In this document: one piece after another, positions 1 through 6,565 of the stretch
How the letters are laid out: the number at the start of each line of letters is the position of its first letter
Numbering within the stretch: the stretch's first letter is position 1
Assembly (NCBI GenBank): GCA_900465675.1
Contig: UBJR01000013.1
Span: forward strand, 221,449 to 285,448
Reading direction: 5' to 3'
Source: Hyphomicrobiales bacterium
GTDB taxonomy: Bacteria; Pseudomonadota; Alphaproteobacteria; Rhizobiales; Rhizobiaceae
DNA length: 64,000 bases
Program-made: the position numbers and the translations under genes
Notes under the pieces: model-generated
The model's input: the letters and a program-made list of their open reading frames with translations, nothing else
Told to the model about the DNA's origin: nothing
The model's database searches: none

Positions 1-158
1 GAGTCGCTGCCTTCGTCTTCGCCGTCATCGCCGTAAACCGGCGGCAAAGATTGGGAAATGGCCTTTCCGGCACCCGGATCATTGCTCTCGATGATCTGGC
101 GGATCGACGCCAGGATCTCTTCCATGGACGGTTCACGCGCTACGCTTGGCTGAGCCAT
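1..158 (-). CDS. PopZ/DUF2497 family protein, N-terminal part (runs off left edge)
   Basis: Only the first 52 residues are in the window. They carry the N-terminal helix typical of DUF2497/PopZ proteins (SMEEILASIRQII at residues 11-23), followed by an acidic, low-complexity stretch (DDGEDEG). Proteins of this family are polar organising proteins: the N-terminal helix binds partners and the C-terminus, outside the window, oligomerises. The gene lies downstream of pcm on the same strand, 232 bp away, with a likely pcm terminator between them. Confidence 0.75.
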   Translation of the reverse strand, partial: MAQPSVAREPSMEEILASIRQIIESNDPGAGKAISQSLPPVYGDDGEDEGSD

Positions 159-344
159 ATCTATCCCCGTTATGCTAAAAGCAACGATCGGATTGCGTGG
201 TGTGGGCATCCGAATCACCCAGACACTAGAATACCCAAGACGCGAAAAAAATCATCGCGAATCAAATGAATGCGTCCATGCACAGTTTTGTTGGATGAAC
301 TGCGGACCGTCTGCCCGGCCCGGTTTCAGCGCCGCAAACGCAAA

Positions 345-363
345 CGGGCGCCGGAGGCGCCCG
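345..363 (-). terminator. Probable rho-independent terminator of pcm
   Basis: A perfect 8-bp stem (CGGGCGCC/GGCGCCCG) with a 3-nt loop lies 28 nt beyond the pcm stop. On the minus strand it is followed by a T-rich stretch (TTTGCGTTTGC). Confidence 0.55.
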
Positions 364-390
364 CATCGTCAAAGAGCAATGCAATGCTGC

Positions 391-1035
391 TCAGAACACA
401 AATTCGCGCAGCTTTGCGAAGCCCGGAAGCGGCTTGACCGACGCGTTGAAGAAGACATTTTCGGAAACGGCGCCGCGCTCGGAAACGAAGACCTTGGCGC
501 GGGCGGCGTTGCCGTAACCCTCGACCGTGACCAGACGGCCGCCCTCGGCGAGCTGGCCGAGAAGAGCTGCCGGAACCTGCTCGACGGAACCGTTGACGAA
601 GATCAGATCATAAGGCGCGCCGGCCGTATGGCCCTTCTCGAGACCGCCGGTCACAACGGCGACATTCGGATAGGCTGCGAGATTGGCCTTTGCCGTTGCG
701 GCAAGCGCTTCATCGGATTCGAGAGCGGTAACCGAACCGGCGATCAGCGACAGCAGCGCCGAGGTGTAGCCGGTACCGCAGCCGACTTCGAGAACCGTGT
801 CGTCCTTGGTGATCGCGGCAAGCTGCAGCAGCTTTGCCAGCGGCGAGGCTTCCATCAGGAAGCGGCCGGGACAGATCTCGACGTCATTATCGATATAGGC
901 CAGCGCCTTCGACTTTTCCGGGACGAAAGTTTCGCGCTCGACCGTCAGGAACGCGCTCAACACGGAATGGGACGTCACGTCCGTCGTACGGATCTGGTTG
1001 TCGACCATCTTCACGCGTGCTGCTTCGAAATCCAT
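391..1035 (-). CDS. pcm: Protein-L-isoaspartate O-methyltransferase family protein
   Basis: 214 aa. A SAM-dependent methyltransferase of the PCMT family, which repairs isoaspartyl residues in aged proteins. The N-terminus (MVDNQIRTTDVTSHSVLSAF, residues 10-29) and the PCMT glycine-rich motif I (VLEVGCGTGYTSALL, about residues 80-94) are plain. Rhizobial members are often divergent from E. coli Pcm and some lack proven repair activity, so the exact substrate is inferred. The start is the only ATG preceding the conserved N-terminus. Confidence 0.85.
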   Translation of the reverse strand: MDFEAARVKMVDNQIRTTDVTSHSVLSAFLTVERETFVPEKSKALAYIDNDVEICPGRFLMEASPLAKLLQLAAITKDDTVLEVGCGTGYTSALLSLIAGSVTALESDEALAATAKANLAAYPNVAVVTGGLEKGHTAGAPYDLIFVNGSVEQVPAALLGQLAEGGRLVTVEGYGNAARAKVFVSERGAVSENVFFNASVKPLPGFAKLREFVF

Positions 1036-1242
1036 CTTATCCTCTTGCCCGTTTTCGGCGCCTACATGCGTCTCTTAATCCCGGGTTCGGATGCTTTCAA
1101 GGCTCCGCGCGCGGCTGCGGCAAGAATACTTGAGTGGACGCGGCGCTGTCGCGTGCGCCGGAGCGCATTCCAAACTCCGAAGTGGCATAAAGCGTGGCCC
1201 TGTGGTATTCTTGCAACCGGAGGAAATGAGGAGGAGCAGGCC

Positions 1243-1344
1243 ATGTCTGCCATGTTCGTGCATTTCACACTCTTCGACTTGTTCATCGGTGCGGCGCTCG
1301 TCGGCATTCTTTGCTGCGGGCTGGTCAACAGCCGGACGAGTTGA
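1243..1344 (+). CDS. Small membrane protein, 33 aa
   Basis: A short ORF (MSAMFVHFTLFDLFIG...) with one hydrophobic helix covering about residues 4-27 and a short polar tail (NSRTS). A strong purine-rich ribosome site (GGAGGAAATGAGGAGGAG) lies directly upstream, which is the main reason for calling it. No family recognised. It is the first of three tiny membrane-protein ORFs in a row. Confidence 0.5.
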   Translation: MSAMFVHFTLFDLFIGAALVGILCCGLVNSRTS

Positions 1345-1397
1345 GGACAATCACAGCGCAGCAGGCAGGAATCAGTAGGCCCGCTCTTTAGGTTCGA

Positions 1398-1622
1398 ATG
1401 CGAAGCACGGGTTTTACGATTTTCATTCTGCTGCTGATCGCCGCCGCAAGCGTCATTCTTGCGGGCGTCTTGTCCATGCGGCTATCCCTAGCGGGAACGC
1501 TCGGAGATTGCTTCACTGGAGCATGCGGCTACACGACCGTGTTCATCGCCTGGCCGGGCTTGACGCTTAGCTTTTTTGCCATCGGCGCCTATCTTTATCT
1601 GAAATCCGCACCAAAACCCTGA
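1398..1622 (+). CDS. Hypothetical membrane protein, 74 aa
   Basis: Two hydrophobic segments (about residues 6-28 and 46-68) flank a short loop with two Cys (GDCFTGACG). Probably an inner-membrane protein with both termini on the same side. No family recognised. The ATG start follows a weak purine stretch (TTTAGGTTCGA). Confidence 0.55.
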   Translation: MRSTGFTIFILLLIAAASVILAGVLSMRLSLAGTLGDCFTGACGYTTVFIAWPGLTLSFFAIGAYLYLKSAPKP

Positions 1623-1691
1623 ACAGCGTTTCAGGAACATGTCAGCTTCGCTTGCGATAAAGGCCGCAATCGAAGCGAACGCGGAATAGGC

Positions 1692-1835
1692 ATGAACAGA
1701 TCCCTGATACTCGGCGCCTGCTTTATCGGCGGTTTCGTCGCAATCATTCTCTGTATTCCACTGATCGGCTCTGCCGCACCCAGCGTCACCACAGGTGGCG
1801 TCTCGCCGATTGCCGCGCTTCAAAGATCGAATTGA
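1692..1835 (+). CDS. Small exported or membrane peptide, 47 aa
   Basis: The ORF begins MNRSLILGACFIGGFVAIIL: a basic start, then a hydrophobic helix to about residue 28, then a polar Ser/Thr/Pro tail. It could be a one-helix membrane protein or a secreted peptide. Upstream purines (AACGCGGAATAGGC) are a modest ribosome site. No homologue recognised. Confidence 0.4.
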   Translation: MNRSLILGACFIGGFVAIILCIPLIGSAAPSVTTGGVSPIAALQRSN

Positions 1836-1856
1836 GGCGTTGGATAGCCGCGCGGA

Positions 1857-2090
1857 TCAGCGCATTGTCTTCAAAAGCGCCGCCAATGCCGCGGCATCCG
1901 CCCTCGCCACCCGCTCCTGCATATGCCCTTCGGCAAGATAGCCAACGGCATCCAGCGCTTCCTGCTCACTCCATCCGGCGGCAACCGCCGCCTCGATCAA
2001 ATCGCGGAACGCGAACTGAAGCGCGTCCTGGCACCGAATGTGGCGGTCGGGATCATCCTTGGTGACAAAGGGTTTTGAGATATTCCTCAT
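1857..2090 (-). CDS. Hypothetical protein, 77 aa, soluble
   Basis: A soluble, Ala-rich, mostly helical protein (DLIEAAVAAGWSEQEALDAV; LARADAAALAAL-type ending). The coding-like composition and the clean ATG start support a real gene. The type of helix packing (WSEQEALDA) resembles small uncharacterised rhizobial proteins. Function unknown. Confidence 0.55.
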   Translation of the reverse strand: MRNISKPFVTKDDPDRHIRCQDALQFAFRDLIEAAVAAGWSEQEALDAVGYLAEGHMQERVARADAAALAALLKTMR

Positions 2091-2249
2091 ATATGGATAA
2101 TGAGCGGATTCGCTGAATGATCAAGGGCGCTGGATGCCGATTGACGGTGGACGAGTTGTTGCCGGTCAAGATTTTTCGAAAAACACCTCTTGCGGTTTCC
2201 TTTGGATCATTCTAAATCCGCGCCACCACTGAACAAGTCGTTCACGGAT

Positions 2250-2323
2250 GGCCTCGTGGCGGAGTGGTGACGCAGAGGACTGCAAATCCTTGTACCCCGG
2301 TTCAATTCCGGGCGAGGCCTCCA
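2250..2323 (+). tRNA. tRNA-Cys (GCA)
   Basis: The acceptor stem GGCCTCG/CGAGGCC closes perfectly. The anticodon loop CTGCAAA gives GCA, the T-loop is GGTTCAATTCC, and CCA is encoded at the 3' end. Confidence 0.95.
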
Positions 2324-2383
2324 AACTCAACAATCCAAGCTTGTATTGCCGGAATACATCCCCGCCCCTGCGGCCGGTGATGT

Positions 2384-2404
2384 ATTATCCATTTTTGGGA
2401 TAAT
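2384..2404. repeat. Inverted repeat downstream of tRNA-Cys
   Basis: ATTATCC and GGGATAAT flank a 6-nt T-rich loop in a short AT-rich stretch. It may end tRNA transcription or be an operator. There is no integrase or phage gene nearby to make it an attachment site. Confidence 0.3.
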
Positions 2405-2517
2405 GCTGTTTAAGCTAAAGCTTATCTGTGAATATAATCAGACTCTACTTCTGATAATATAGACATGATCAAAATCCCATGTGACGTTGCATCCTGCGTA
2501 TAGAAGCGGGATGACAC

Positions 2518-2751
2518 ATGGCGAAAACGAGATACATTTTCGATCATAAGTCTGAGAAAGCGGTCCTATTTCAAGCAGGCAAGTTTTTGTTCCCAATCGG
2601 CGGCAGCAAGGCCGAGCACTGGATCGACGGAGACTATGTTTTCTCCCTGACGACGCAAAAAATTGCCTACTGGATCCTCGGCCAGGACTTGTATGGCCAT
2701 ATCGGCAACGGCGAACTGACCCGCGAGCCGCTGTTCTACTTCGGTGAATGA
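2518..2751 (+). CDS. Hypothetical protein, 77 aa
   Basis: A soluble protein rich in aromatic residues (KTRYIFDHKSEKAVLFQAGKF...; YFGE end) that looks like a small beta-rich domain. It sits in a lower-GC stretch between tRNA-Cys and the SOS-box promoter. No family recognised. Start preceded by GGGATGACAC, a weak ribosome site. Confidence 0.6.
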   Translation: MAKTRYIFDHKSEKAVLFQAGKFLFPIGGSKAEHWIDGDYVFSLTTQKIAYWILGQDLYGHIGNGELTREPLFYFGE

Positions 2752-2757
2752 GCAGAC

Positions 2758-2792
2758 TTGACTATTTGCTTAAATGAGAACAAAATAGGAAC
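2758..2792 (+). promoter_or_regulatory. Candidate SOS promoter with LexA box
   Basis: GAAC-N7-GAAC at 2778-2792 is the alphaproteobacterial LexA operator (reverse complement of GTTC-N7-GTTC). It overlaps the -10 of a candidate promoter: TTGACT at 2758-2763, 17-nt spacer, CAAAAT at 2781-2786. The only gene just downstream is the 55-aa ORF at 2810. Confidence 0.65.
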
Positions 2793-2809
2793 ATAAAACG
2801 GAGGTTCCT

Positions 2810-2977
2810 ATGACCCATGCCGAACAGGTGATTGAGAATGCGCTTGCGACCGTGGCTGCCAGCCGCGCCGAGCGGGAAAAGGACGAGGAGCGCAGACGGC
2901 GCGTGTTCGGCAAGATCGATATCGGCCTGCCCCTGCCTCAGATCAAGAACCGGCAGCTGACACTCGACCTTCATTAA
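2810..2977 (+). CDS. SOS-controlled small basic/acidic protein, 55 aa
   Basis: The ORF (MTHAEQVIENALATVAASR...) is helical and highly charged in the middle (AEREKDEERRRR, residues 20-31), then ends in a short hydrophobic strand region (GKIDIGLPLPQIKNRQLTLDLH). It has no membrane segment, so it is unlike the one-helix division inhibitor SidA. The ribosome site ACGGAGG is at the proper distance. The LexA box 18 nt upstream of the start suggests induction by DNA damage. Family not recognised. Confidence 0.6.
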   Translation: MTHAEQVIENALATVAASRAEREKDEERRRRVFGKIDIGLPLPQIKNRQLTLDLH

Positions 2978-3081
2978 GAGAATCGTATTCCCGAGGCTGT
3001 GTGAAACCTGCCTCAAACGCGTGGAAAAGCCTGCTGGCGCGGTATGTTCGGCCCGGCTTTTATTGCAACAGGACCCCATTT

Positions 3082-3099
3082 GTGACAGTTGCGTGACAA
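3082..3099 (-). promoter_or_regulatory. Pho-box-like repeat in front of the DUF47-pit operon
   Basis: GTGACAG-TTGC-GTGACAA is an 11-nt-phased direct repeat. It matches the reverse complement of the PHO box (two CTGTCAT half-sites, N4 apart) with few mismatches. It lies 23 nt before the ATG, a position suited to repression. In Sinorhizobium meliloti the equivalent orfA-pit operon is known to be repressed by PhoB under phosphate starvation. Confidence 0.55.
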
Positions 3100-3121
3100 C
3101 TCAAGCACTCACGGGGTCGCC

Positions 3122-3763
3122 ATGTTAAGCTGGTTTCGCAAACTTCTTCCGCGCGAAGATCGATTCTTCGATCTTTTTGCTCAGCACTCGCGCACCGTCG
3201 TCGGCGCGGCGGAATCGCTGAACGAATTGTTGGCCGGAAACGATACCGAGCGGCATTGCAACCGCATCGTCACGCTGGAAAACGAGGCCGACGATATTAC
3301 CCGCGAAGTTTTGCTGGCCGTGCGCCGCAGCTTCATCACGCCATTCGACCGCGGCGACATCAAGGATCTGATCCAGTCGCTCGATGACGCGATCGACATG
3401 ATGCACAAGACGGTCAAGACCATCCGCCTGTTCGAACAGAAGAGCTTCGATCCCGGTATGCAGGAGATGGGCAAGGAAATCGTCAAGGCGGCACATCTGA
3501 TTGCCGAGGCCATTCCGCTTCTCGACCGGATGGGCGCCAATGCGCAGCGGCTGACATCGATCGCTGAGGAAGTCACTCGGGTCGAAGGCAAGTCGGACGA
3601 GCTTTACGATCTCGGTCTGAAAGACCTGTTCCGCCGTCACGGCGCCTCCAACCCGATGGCCTATATCATCGGCAGCGAGATCTATGCCGAGCTCGAAAAG
3701 GTGGTCGACCGGTTCGAGGACGTTGCCAACGAAATCAGCGGCATCGTGATCGAGAACGTCTGA
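3122..3763 (+). CDS. DUF47/PhoU-like phosphate transport accessory protein
   Basis: 213 aa from the ATG (MLSWFRKLLPREDRFFDLF), the usual N-terminus of the DUF47 family. These PhoU-like all-helical proteins accompany PiT transporters. The helical repeats with NRIVTLENEADDIT and DDAIDMMHKTVKTI are visible. Its stop overlaps the pit start (TGATG), implying translational coupling. The S. meliloti equivalent is orfA of orfA-pit. A longer in-frame start at 3089 would put the Pho-box repeat inside the coding region, so 3122 is preferred. Confidence 0.9.
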   Translation: MLSWFRKLLPREDRFFDLFAQHSRTVVGAAESLNELLAGNDTERHCNRIVTLENEADDITREVLLAVRRSFITPFDRGDIKDLIQSLDDAIDMMHKTVKTIRLFEQKSFDPGMQEMGKEIVKAAHLIAEAIPLLDRMGANAQRLTSIAEEVTRVEGKSDELYDLGLKDLFRRHGASNPMAYIIGSEIYAELEKVVDRFEDVANEISGIVIENV

Positions 3764-4767
3764 TGGATGCCACCCTCGCCTTTCCGCTGCTGATCGGACT
3801 GATCGCGGTCGCGCTGTTCTTCGATTTCCTGAACGGACTGCACGATGCGGCGAACTCGATCGCGACAATCGTCTCGACTCGTGTTTTGAAGCCCCAATAT
3901 GCCGTGATGTGGGCGGCGTTCTTCAATTTCATCGCCTTCCTGTTCTTCGGTCTGCATGTGGCGGAAACGCTGGGCACCGGTATCATCAATCCCGAGATCG
4001 TCAGCCCGCTGGTGATTTTTGCGGCCTTGATGGGCGCGATCATCTGGAACATCGTCACCTGGGTCTTCGGGATACCGTCGAGCTCGTCGCATGCACTGGT
4101 CGGCGGTCTCGTCGGCGCCGGCCTCGCCAAGGTCGGCTTCAGCTCGATCGTCTGGGGCGGCCTGCTGAAAACGGCAGGAGCCATCGTGCTGTCGCCGATG
4201 ATCGGCTTTCTGCTGGCGCTGTTCCTGGTGCTCGCCGTCTCGTGGATCTTCGTGCGGCAGACGCCGTTTGCCGTCGACAGCACCTTCCGCATCTTGCAGT
4301 TCGTCTCCGCTTCGCTTTATTCGCTTGGCCACGGCGGCAATGATGCGCAGAAGACCATGGGCATCATCGCCGTGCTTCTCTATTCGCAGGGCTATCTCGG
4401 CGGCAGCTTCCACGTTCCGCTCTGGGTGGTGCTTTCCTGCCAGACGGCGATGGCGCTCGGTACGCTCTTCGGTGGTTGGCGAATCGTCCACACGATGGGA
4501 TCGAAGATCACCAAGCTCAATCCGATGCAGGGTTTCTGCGCCGAGACCGGCGGAGCGCTGACGCTGTTCGGCGCGACATGGCTCGGCATTCCGGTTTCGA
4601 CGACGCATACGATCACCGGCGCCATCATCGGCGTCGGCGCGGCAAAGCGCGTCTCAGCGGTGCGGTGGGGGCTTGCCGGCAATATCGTCATCGCCTGGGT
4701 GGTAACGCTGCCGGCGGCGGCATTGATCTCGGCGCTGTTCTACTGGGCCGCGGGCTTCTTCGCCTGA
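3763..4767 (+). CDS. pit: Low-affinity inorganic phosphate transporter, PiT family
   Basis: 334 aa, with about 10 membrane helices. Both PiT signature repeats are present: FLNGLHDAANSIAT near the N-terminus and SLGHGGNDAQKTMG in the centre, plus GIPVSTTHTITGAIIGVG in the second half. It takes up phosphate (as metal-phosphate or proton symport) at the inner membrane. It starts on the overlapping ATG of the DUF47 gene and is expected to be active when phosphate is plentiful. Confidence 0.95.
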   Translation: MDATLAFPLLIGLIAVALFFDFLNGLHDAANSIATIVSTRVLKPQYAVMWAAFFNFIAFLFFGLHVAETLGTGIINPEIVSPLVIFAALMGAIIWNIVTWVFGIPSSSSHALVGGLVGAGLAKVGFSSIVWGGLLKTAGAIVLSPMIGFLLALFLVLAVSWIFVRQTPFAVDSTFRILQFVSASLYSLGHGGNDAQKTMGIIAVLLYSQGYLGGSFHVPLWVVLSCQTAMALGTLFGGWRIVHTMGSKITKLNPMQGFCAETGGALTLFGATWLGIPVSTTHTITGAIIGVGAAKRVSAVRWGLAGNIVIAWVVTLPAAALISALFYWAAGFFA

Positions 4768-4776
4768 TTCCAGACT

Positions 4777-5076
4777 TTAGCTACCGGCGGGCCTGCCCCG
4801 CCGGTGCCACCAGACCGACAGCCTGCGGCGCCAGCGGCGCGCCAAAGGCAGATCGTGCGACAGCACGATGAAGCCCAGCGGCAGCATCCAGAAGCCGAGG
4901 ATGGGCAGAAACCCCAGGAAGCCACAGACAATCAGCAGCAGTCCGATGCCGATCCGCGCCATGCGCGAGCGCGGCAGCGGGATGCGCCAGGAGCCAAGAA
5001 CGAGCTCGCCGGTCGCATGATCGATGCCAAAGTGCTTGGCGCGCGAATTTCCAGTGTTGTTTTTCCCGTCAGTCAT
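4777..5076 (-). CDS. Small inner-membrane hypothetical protein
   Basis: 99 aa from MTDGKNNTGNSRAK. A polar N-terminus is followed by two adjacent hydrophobic segments (RIGIGLLLIVCGFLGFLPIL and FWMLPLGFIVLSHDL) and a basic tail (RRWRRRLSVWWHRR). This layout resembles the small PGPGW/YbaN-like two-helix proteins common in alphaproteobacteria. It is convergent with pit. An upstream in-frame ATG at 5154 is less likely because it lacks coding character. Confidence 0.65.
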   Translation of the reverse strand: MTDGKNNTGNSRAKHFGIDHATGELVLGSWRIPLPRSRMARIGIGLLLIVCGFLGFLPILGFWMLPLGFIVLSHDLPLARRWRRRLSVWWHRRGRPAGS

Positions 5077-5193
5077 CCACAGGAGATGGGGATAAGTGCA
5101 GCAATTGCAAGCAGATGTCATTTTTTTGAAAAAACCGCTTGGCAAATCGAACAAGCATTTGTATTAGCCCACTCACACCGCGGCAAGCGGTGA

Positions 5194-5268
5194 TCCCTGG
5201 TAGCTCAGCGGTAGAGCATTCGACTGTTAATCGACAGGTCGCCGGTTCGAATCCGGCCCGGGGAGCCA
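5194..5268 (+). tRNA. tRNA-Asn (GTT)
   Basis: The acceptor TCCCTGG pairs with CCGGGGA (one G-T). The anticodon loop CTGTTAA gives GTT, the T-loop is GGTTCGAATCC, and CCA is encoded. Confidence 0.95.
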
Positions 5269-5297
5269 GATTCATCAGCATAGCTGATAGATTGAAT

Positions 5298-5333
5298 GAG
5301 CCGGTTCGTCAGCGAACCGGCTCTTCTTTTTTC
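5298..5333 (+). terminator. Strong rho-independent terminator after tRNA-Asn
   Basis: A perfect 11-bp stem (GAGCCGGTTCG/CGAACCGGCTC) with a TCAG loop is followed by TTCTTTTTTC. Confidence 0.85.
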
Positions 5334-5381
5334 TGCACTTCGATGTGTGGAACAAACCCCGCCCTCGCCGCTTACCATCTG

Positions 5382-5612
5382 ATGGCAGAGGATTTTTCAG
5401 AACGGTGCGACCAAGCCCTTCAGCGGTTCATGGCGGAGTTCGGCATAACCGAGCGCGACAAAGCGATGCGCCATATCGTGCAGGATTGGCTGATCAGCCA
5501 CGGCTATGCCGAAACGCGCGAAGGCAAAGCCGAACGCACCGATGGCGATAGCGGACGCGATCCGGAGTTCGTGCAATATCCAAGCTATTACAAGGATGGC
5601 GGCACGCTCTGA
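5382..5612 (+). CDS. Hypothetical protein, 76 aa
   Basis: MAEDFSERCDQALQRFMAEFGITERDKAMRHI...: an amphipathic helical protein whose middle (ITERDKAMRHIVQDWL) resembles the small helix-turn arrangement of CopG/ribbon-helix-helix-type proteins, though no match is certain. The start is ambiguous. An ATG at 5343 (MCGTNPALAAYHL) would add 13 residues. It ends immediately next to the convergent gene at 5613. Confidence 0.5.
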   Translation: MAEDFSERCDQALQRFMAEFGITERDKAMRHIVQDWLISHGYAETREGKAERTDGDSGRDPEFVQYPSYYKDGGTL

Positions 5613-5933
5613 TCAGAGCGACGACGATGCCGTGTTGATCAGATCGCAATCGATGCGCAGGCCGATCTCGCTGACGCAGAAGCGCCCGCTGTCTTCGCCA
5701 TCACTCGACGCGAAATTCAGCGGCGGCGGCACGCGGACCGGTTCAGCCGTCCAAAGGACCGGCCGCGACAGGTCAAGACGCTGGCTCTCAGCAGATTCGC
5801 TCTTCAGGATAGCAGTGGCCGCCATCATGCCGCCGATCGTCAGGGCAACCGACAGGGCGGCTTTGAACGACATATCCGCTGCTTCGATAAAGGAAATGAC
5901 CACCTGAACCCCACGCGCCGCATCATGCGACAT
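5613..5933 (-). CDS. Hypothetical single-pass membrane or exported protein, 106 aa
   Basis: It has one hydrophobic segment (about residues 21-43, MSFKAALSVALTIGGMMAAT...) and a C-terminal domain with two Cys (FCVSEIGLRIDCDL) that could form a disulphide outside the membrane. The start at 5933 has a good ribosome site (TAGGAAG). The internal Met at 5873 would give a conventional signal peptide. Family not recognised. Confidence 0.5.
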   Translation of the reverse strand: MSHDAARGVQVVISFIEAADMSFKAALSVALTIGGMMAATAILKSESAESQRLDLSRPVLWTAEPVRVPPPLNFASSDGEDSGRFCVSEIGLRIDCDLINTASSSL

Positions 5934-6113
5934 GGCGCTTCCTAATCACGCGGCCGAAGCCGTGGCCAGCGGCTTCGCGTGTTAAGGTTTACGCGTAACC
6001 ACACCGGCTTTTGCGGACTGAAACTTCAACGGGAAATTTCGGAACAATGGCTCGCCCCACGGGTTTCGCCTTGGTCACCCATAGTGAAGAAGCAGAATAG
6101 GAGGAGTTTCTCC

Positions 6114-6422
6114 ATGCGTAAGACATTTGCCGCAGCATCGCTGCTCGCGATCGGCCTTGCCGCACCCGCCTTCGCGCAATCGGCACCGGCCTACGATACG
6201 ACGGCACCGGATGCACCGCGCTATTCGTCCGATATGAGCGTTGATAACAACGGCACGCATCCTGTGCGGGTCGAGCCGGTCGATCCGGTGACGACCGAGA
6301 GCATCGGCGAGCCGCGCGGCGTGCTCGATTGCCCGAATATGCCGCAGCAGGGCGTTGTCGATAGCCGTGCCGGTCAGGGTGGAGCGTCGATCAGCGATCG
6401 CTGCCGCGAGTATGACAACTGA
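6114..6422 (+). CDS. Secreted small protein with signal peptide
   Basis: 102 aa. A classical Sec signal peptide (MRKTFAAASLLAIGLAAPAFA, cleavage after AFA at residue 21) precedes a short Asp/Pro-rich, probably disordered, periplasmic part with two Cys (LDCPNMPQQG; SDRCREYDN). Ribosome site AGGAGG is 8 nt before the ATG. No function recognised. Confidence 0.7.
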   Translation: MRKTFAAASLLAIGLAAPAFAQSAPAYDTTAPDAPRYSSDMSVDNNGTHPVRVEPVDPVTTESIGEPRGVLDCPNMPQQGVVDSRAGQGGASISDRCREYDN

Positions 6423-6438
6423 CCGACATAGTTCCCCG

Positions 6439-6467
6439 GAAAGGGCCGGTTTCGACCGGCCTTTTTC
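6439..6467 (+). terminator. Rho-independent terminator
   Basis: AAAGGCCGGT-type stem (GGGCCGGT...ACCGGCCT) around a TTCG tetraloop is followed by TTTTTC, 20 nt after the secreted-protein stop. Confidence 0.8.
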
Positions 6468-6514
6468 ATGTCCGCCTGACGTGTGAATAAAACTGTCTCT
6501 CCGTCTGAAACTTT

Positions 6515-6544
6515 TGATCCAGAGGCGCCGTAAGTGCGTAGCAG
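6515..6544 (+). promoter_or_regulatory. Candidate ECF (RpoE/ChrR-type) sigma promoter of the photolyase operon
   Basis: TGATCC at 6515-6520 is followed after exactly 18 nt by TAGCAG, 21 nt before the photolyase start. TGATCC-N18-TAAGA is the promoter known for the RpoE singlet-oxygen sigma factor of Rhodobacter sphaeroides. The same TGATCC-N18-TA spacing recurs before the ChrR-like gene. Confidence 0.45.
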
Positions 6545-6565
6545 ACCAAAAGAACAGAACAGGGA

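Noticed and set aside
172..1344. 390-codon plus-strand ORF across pcm
   Set aside because: Shadow of pcm on the other strand; only its last 34 codons form the small membrane-protein gene at 1243.
2250..5268. tRNA-Cys and tRNA-Asn as integration sites of mobile elements
   Set aside because: No integrase, no repeated tRNA 3' end and only ordinary genes around them.
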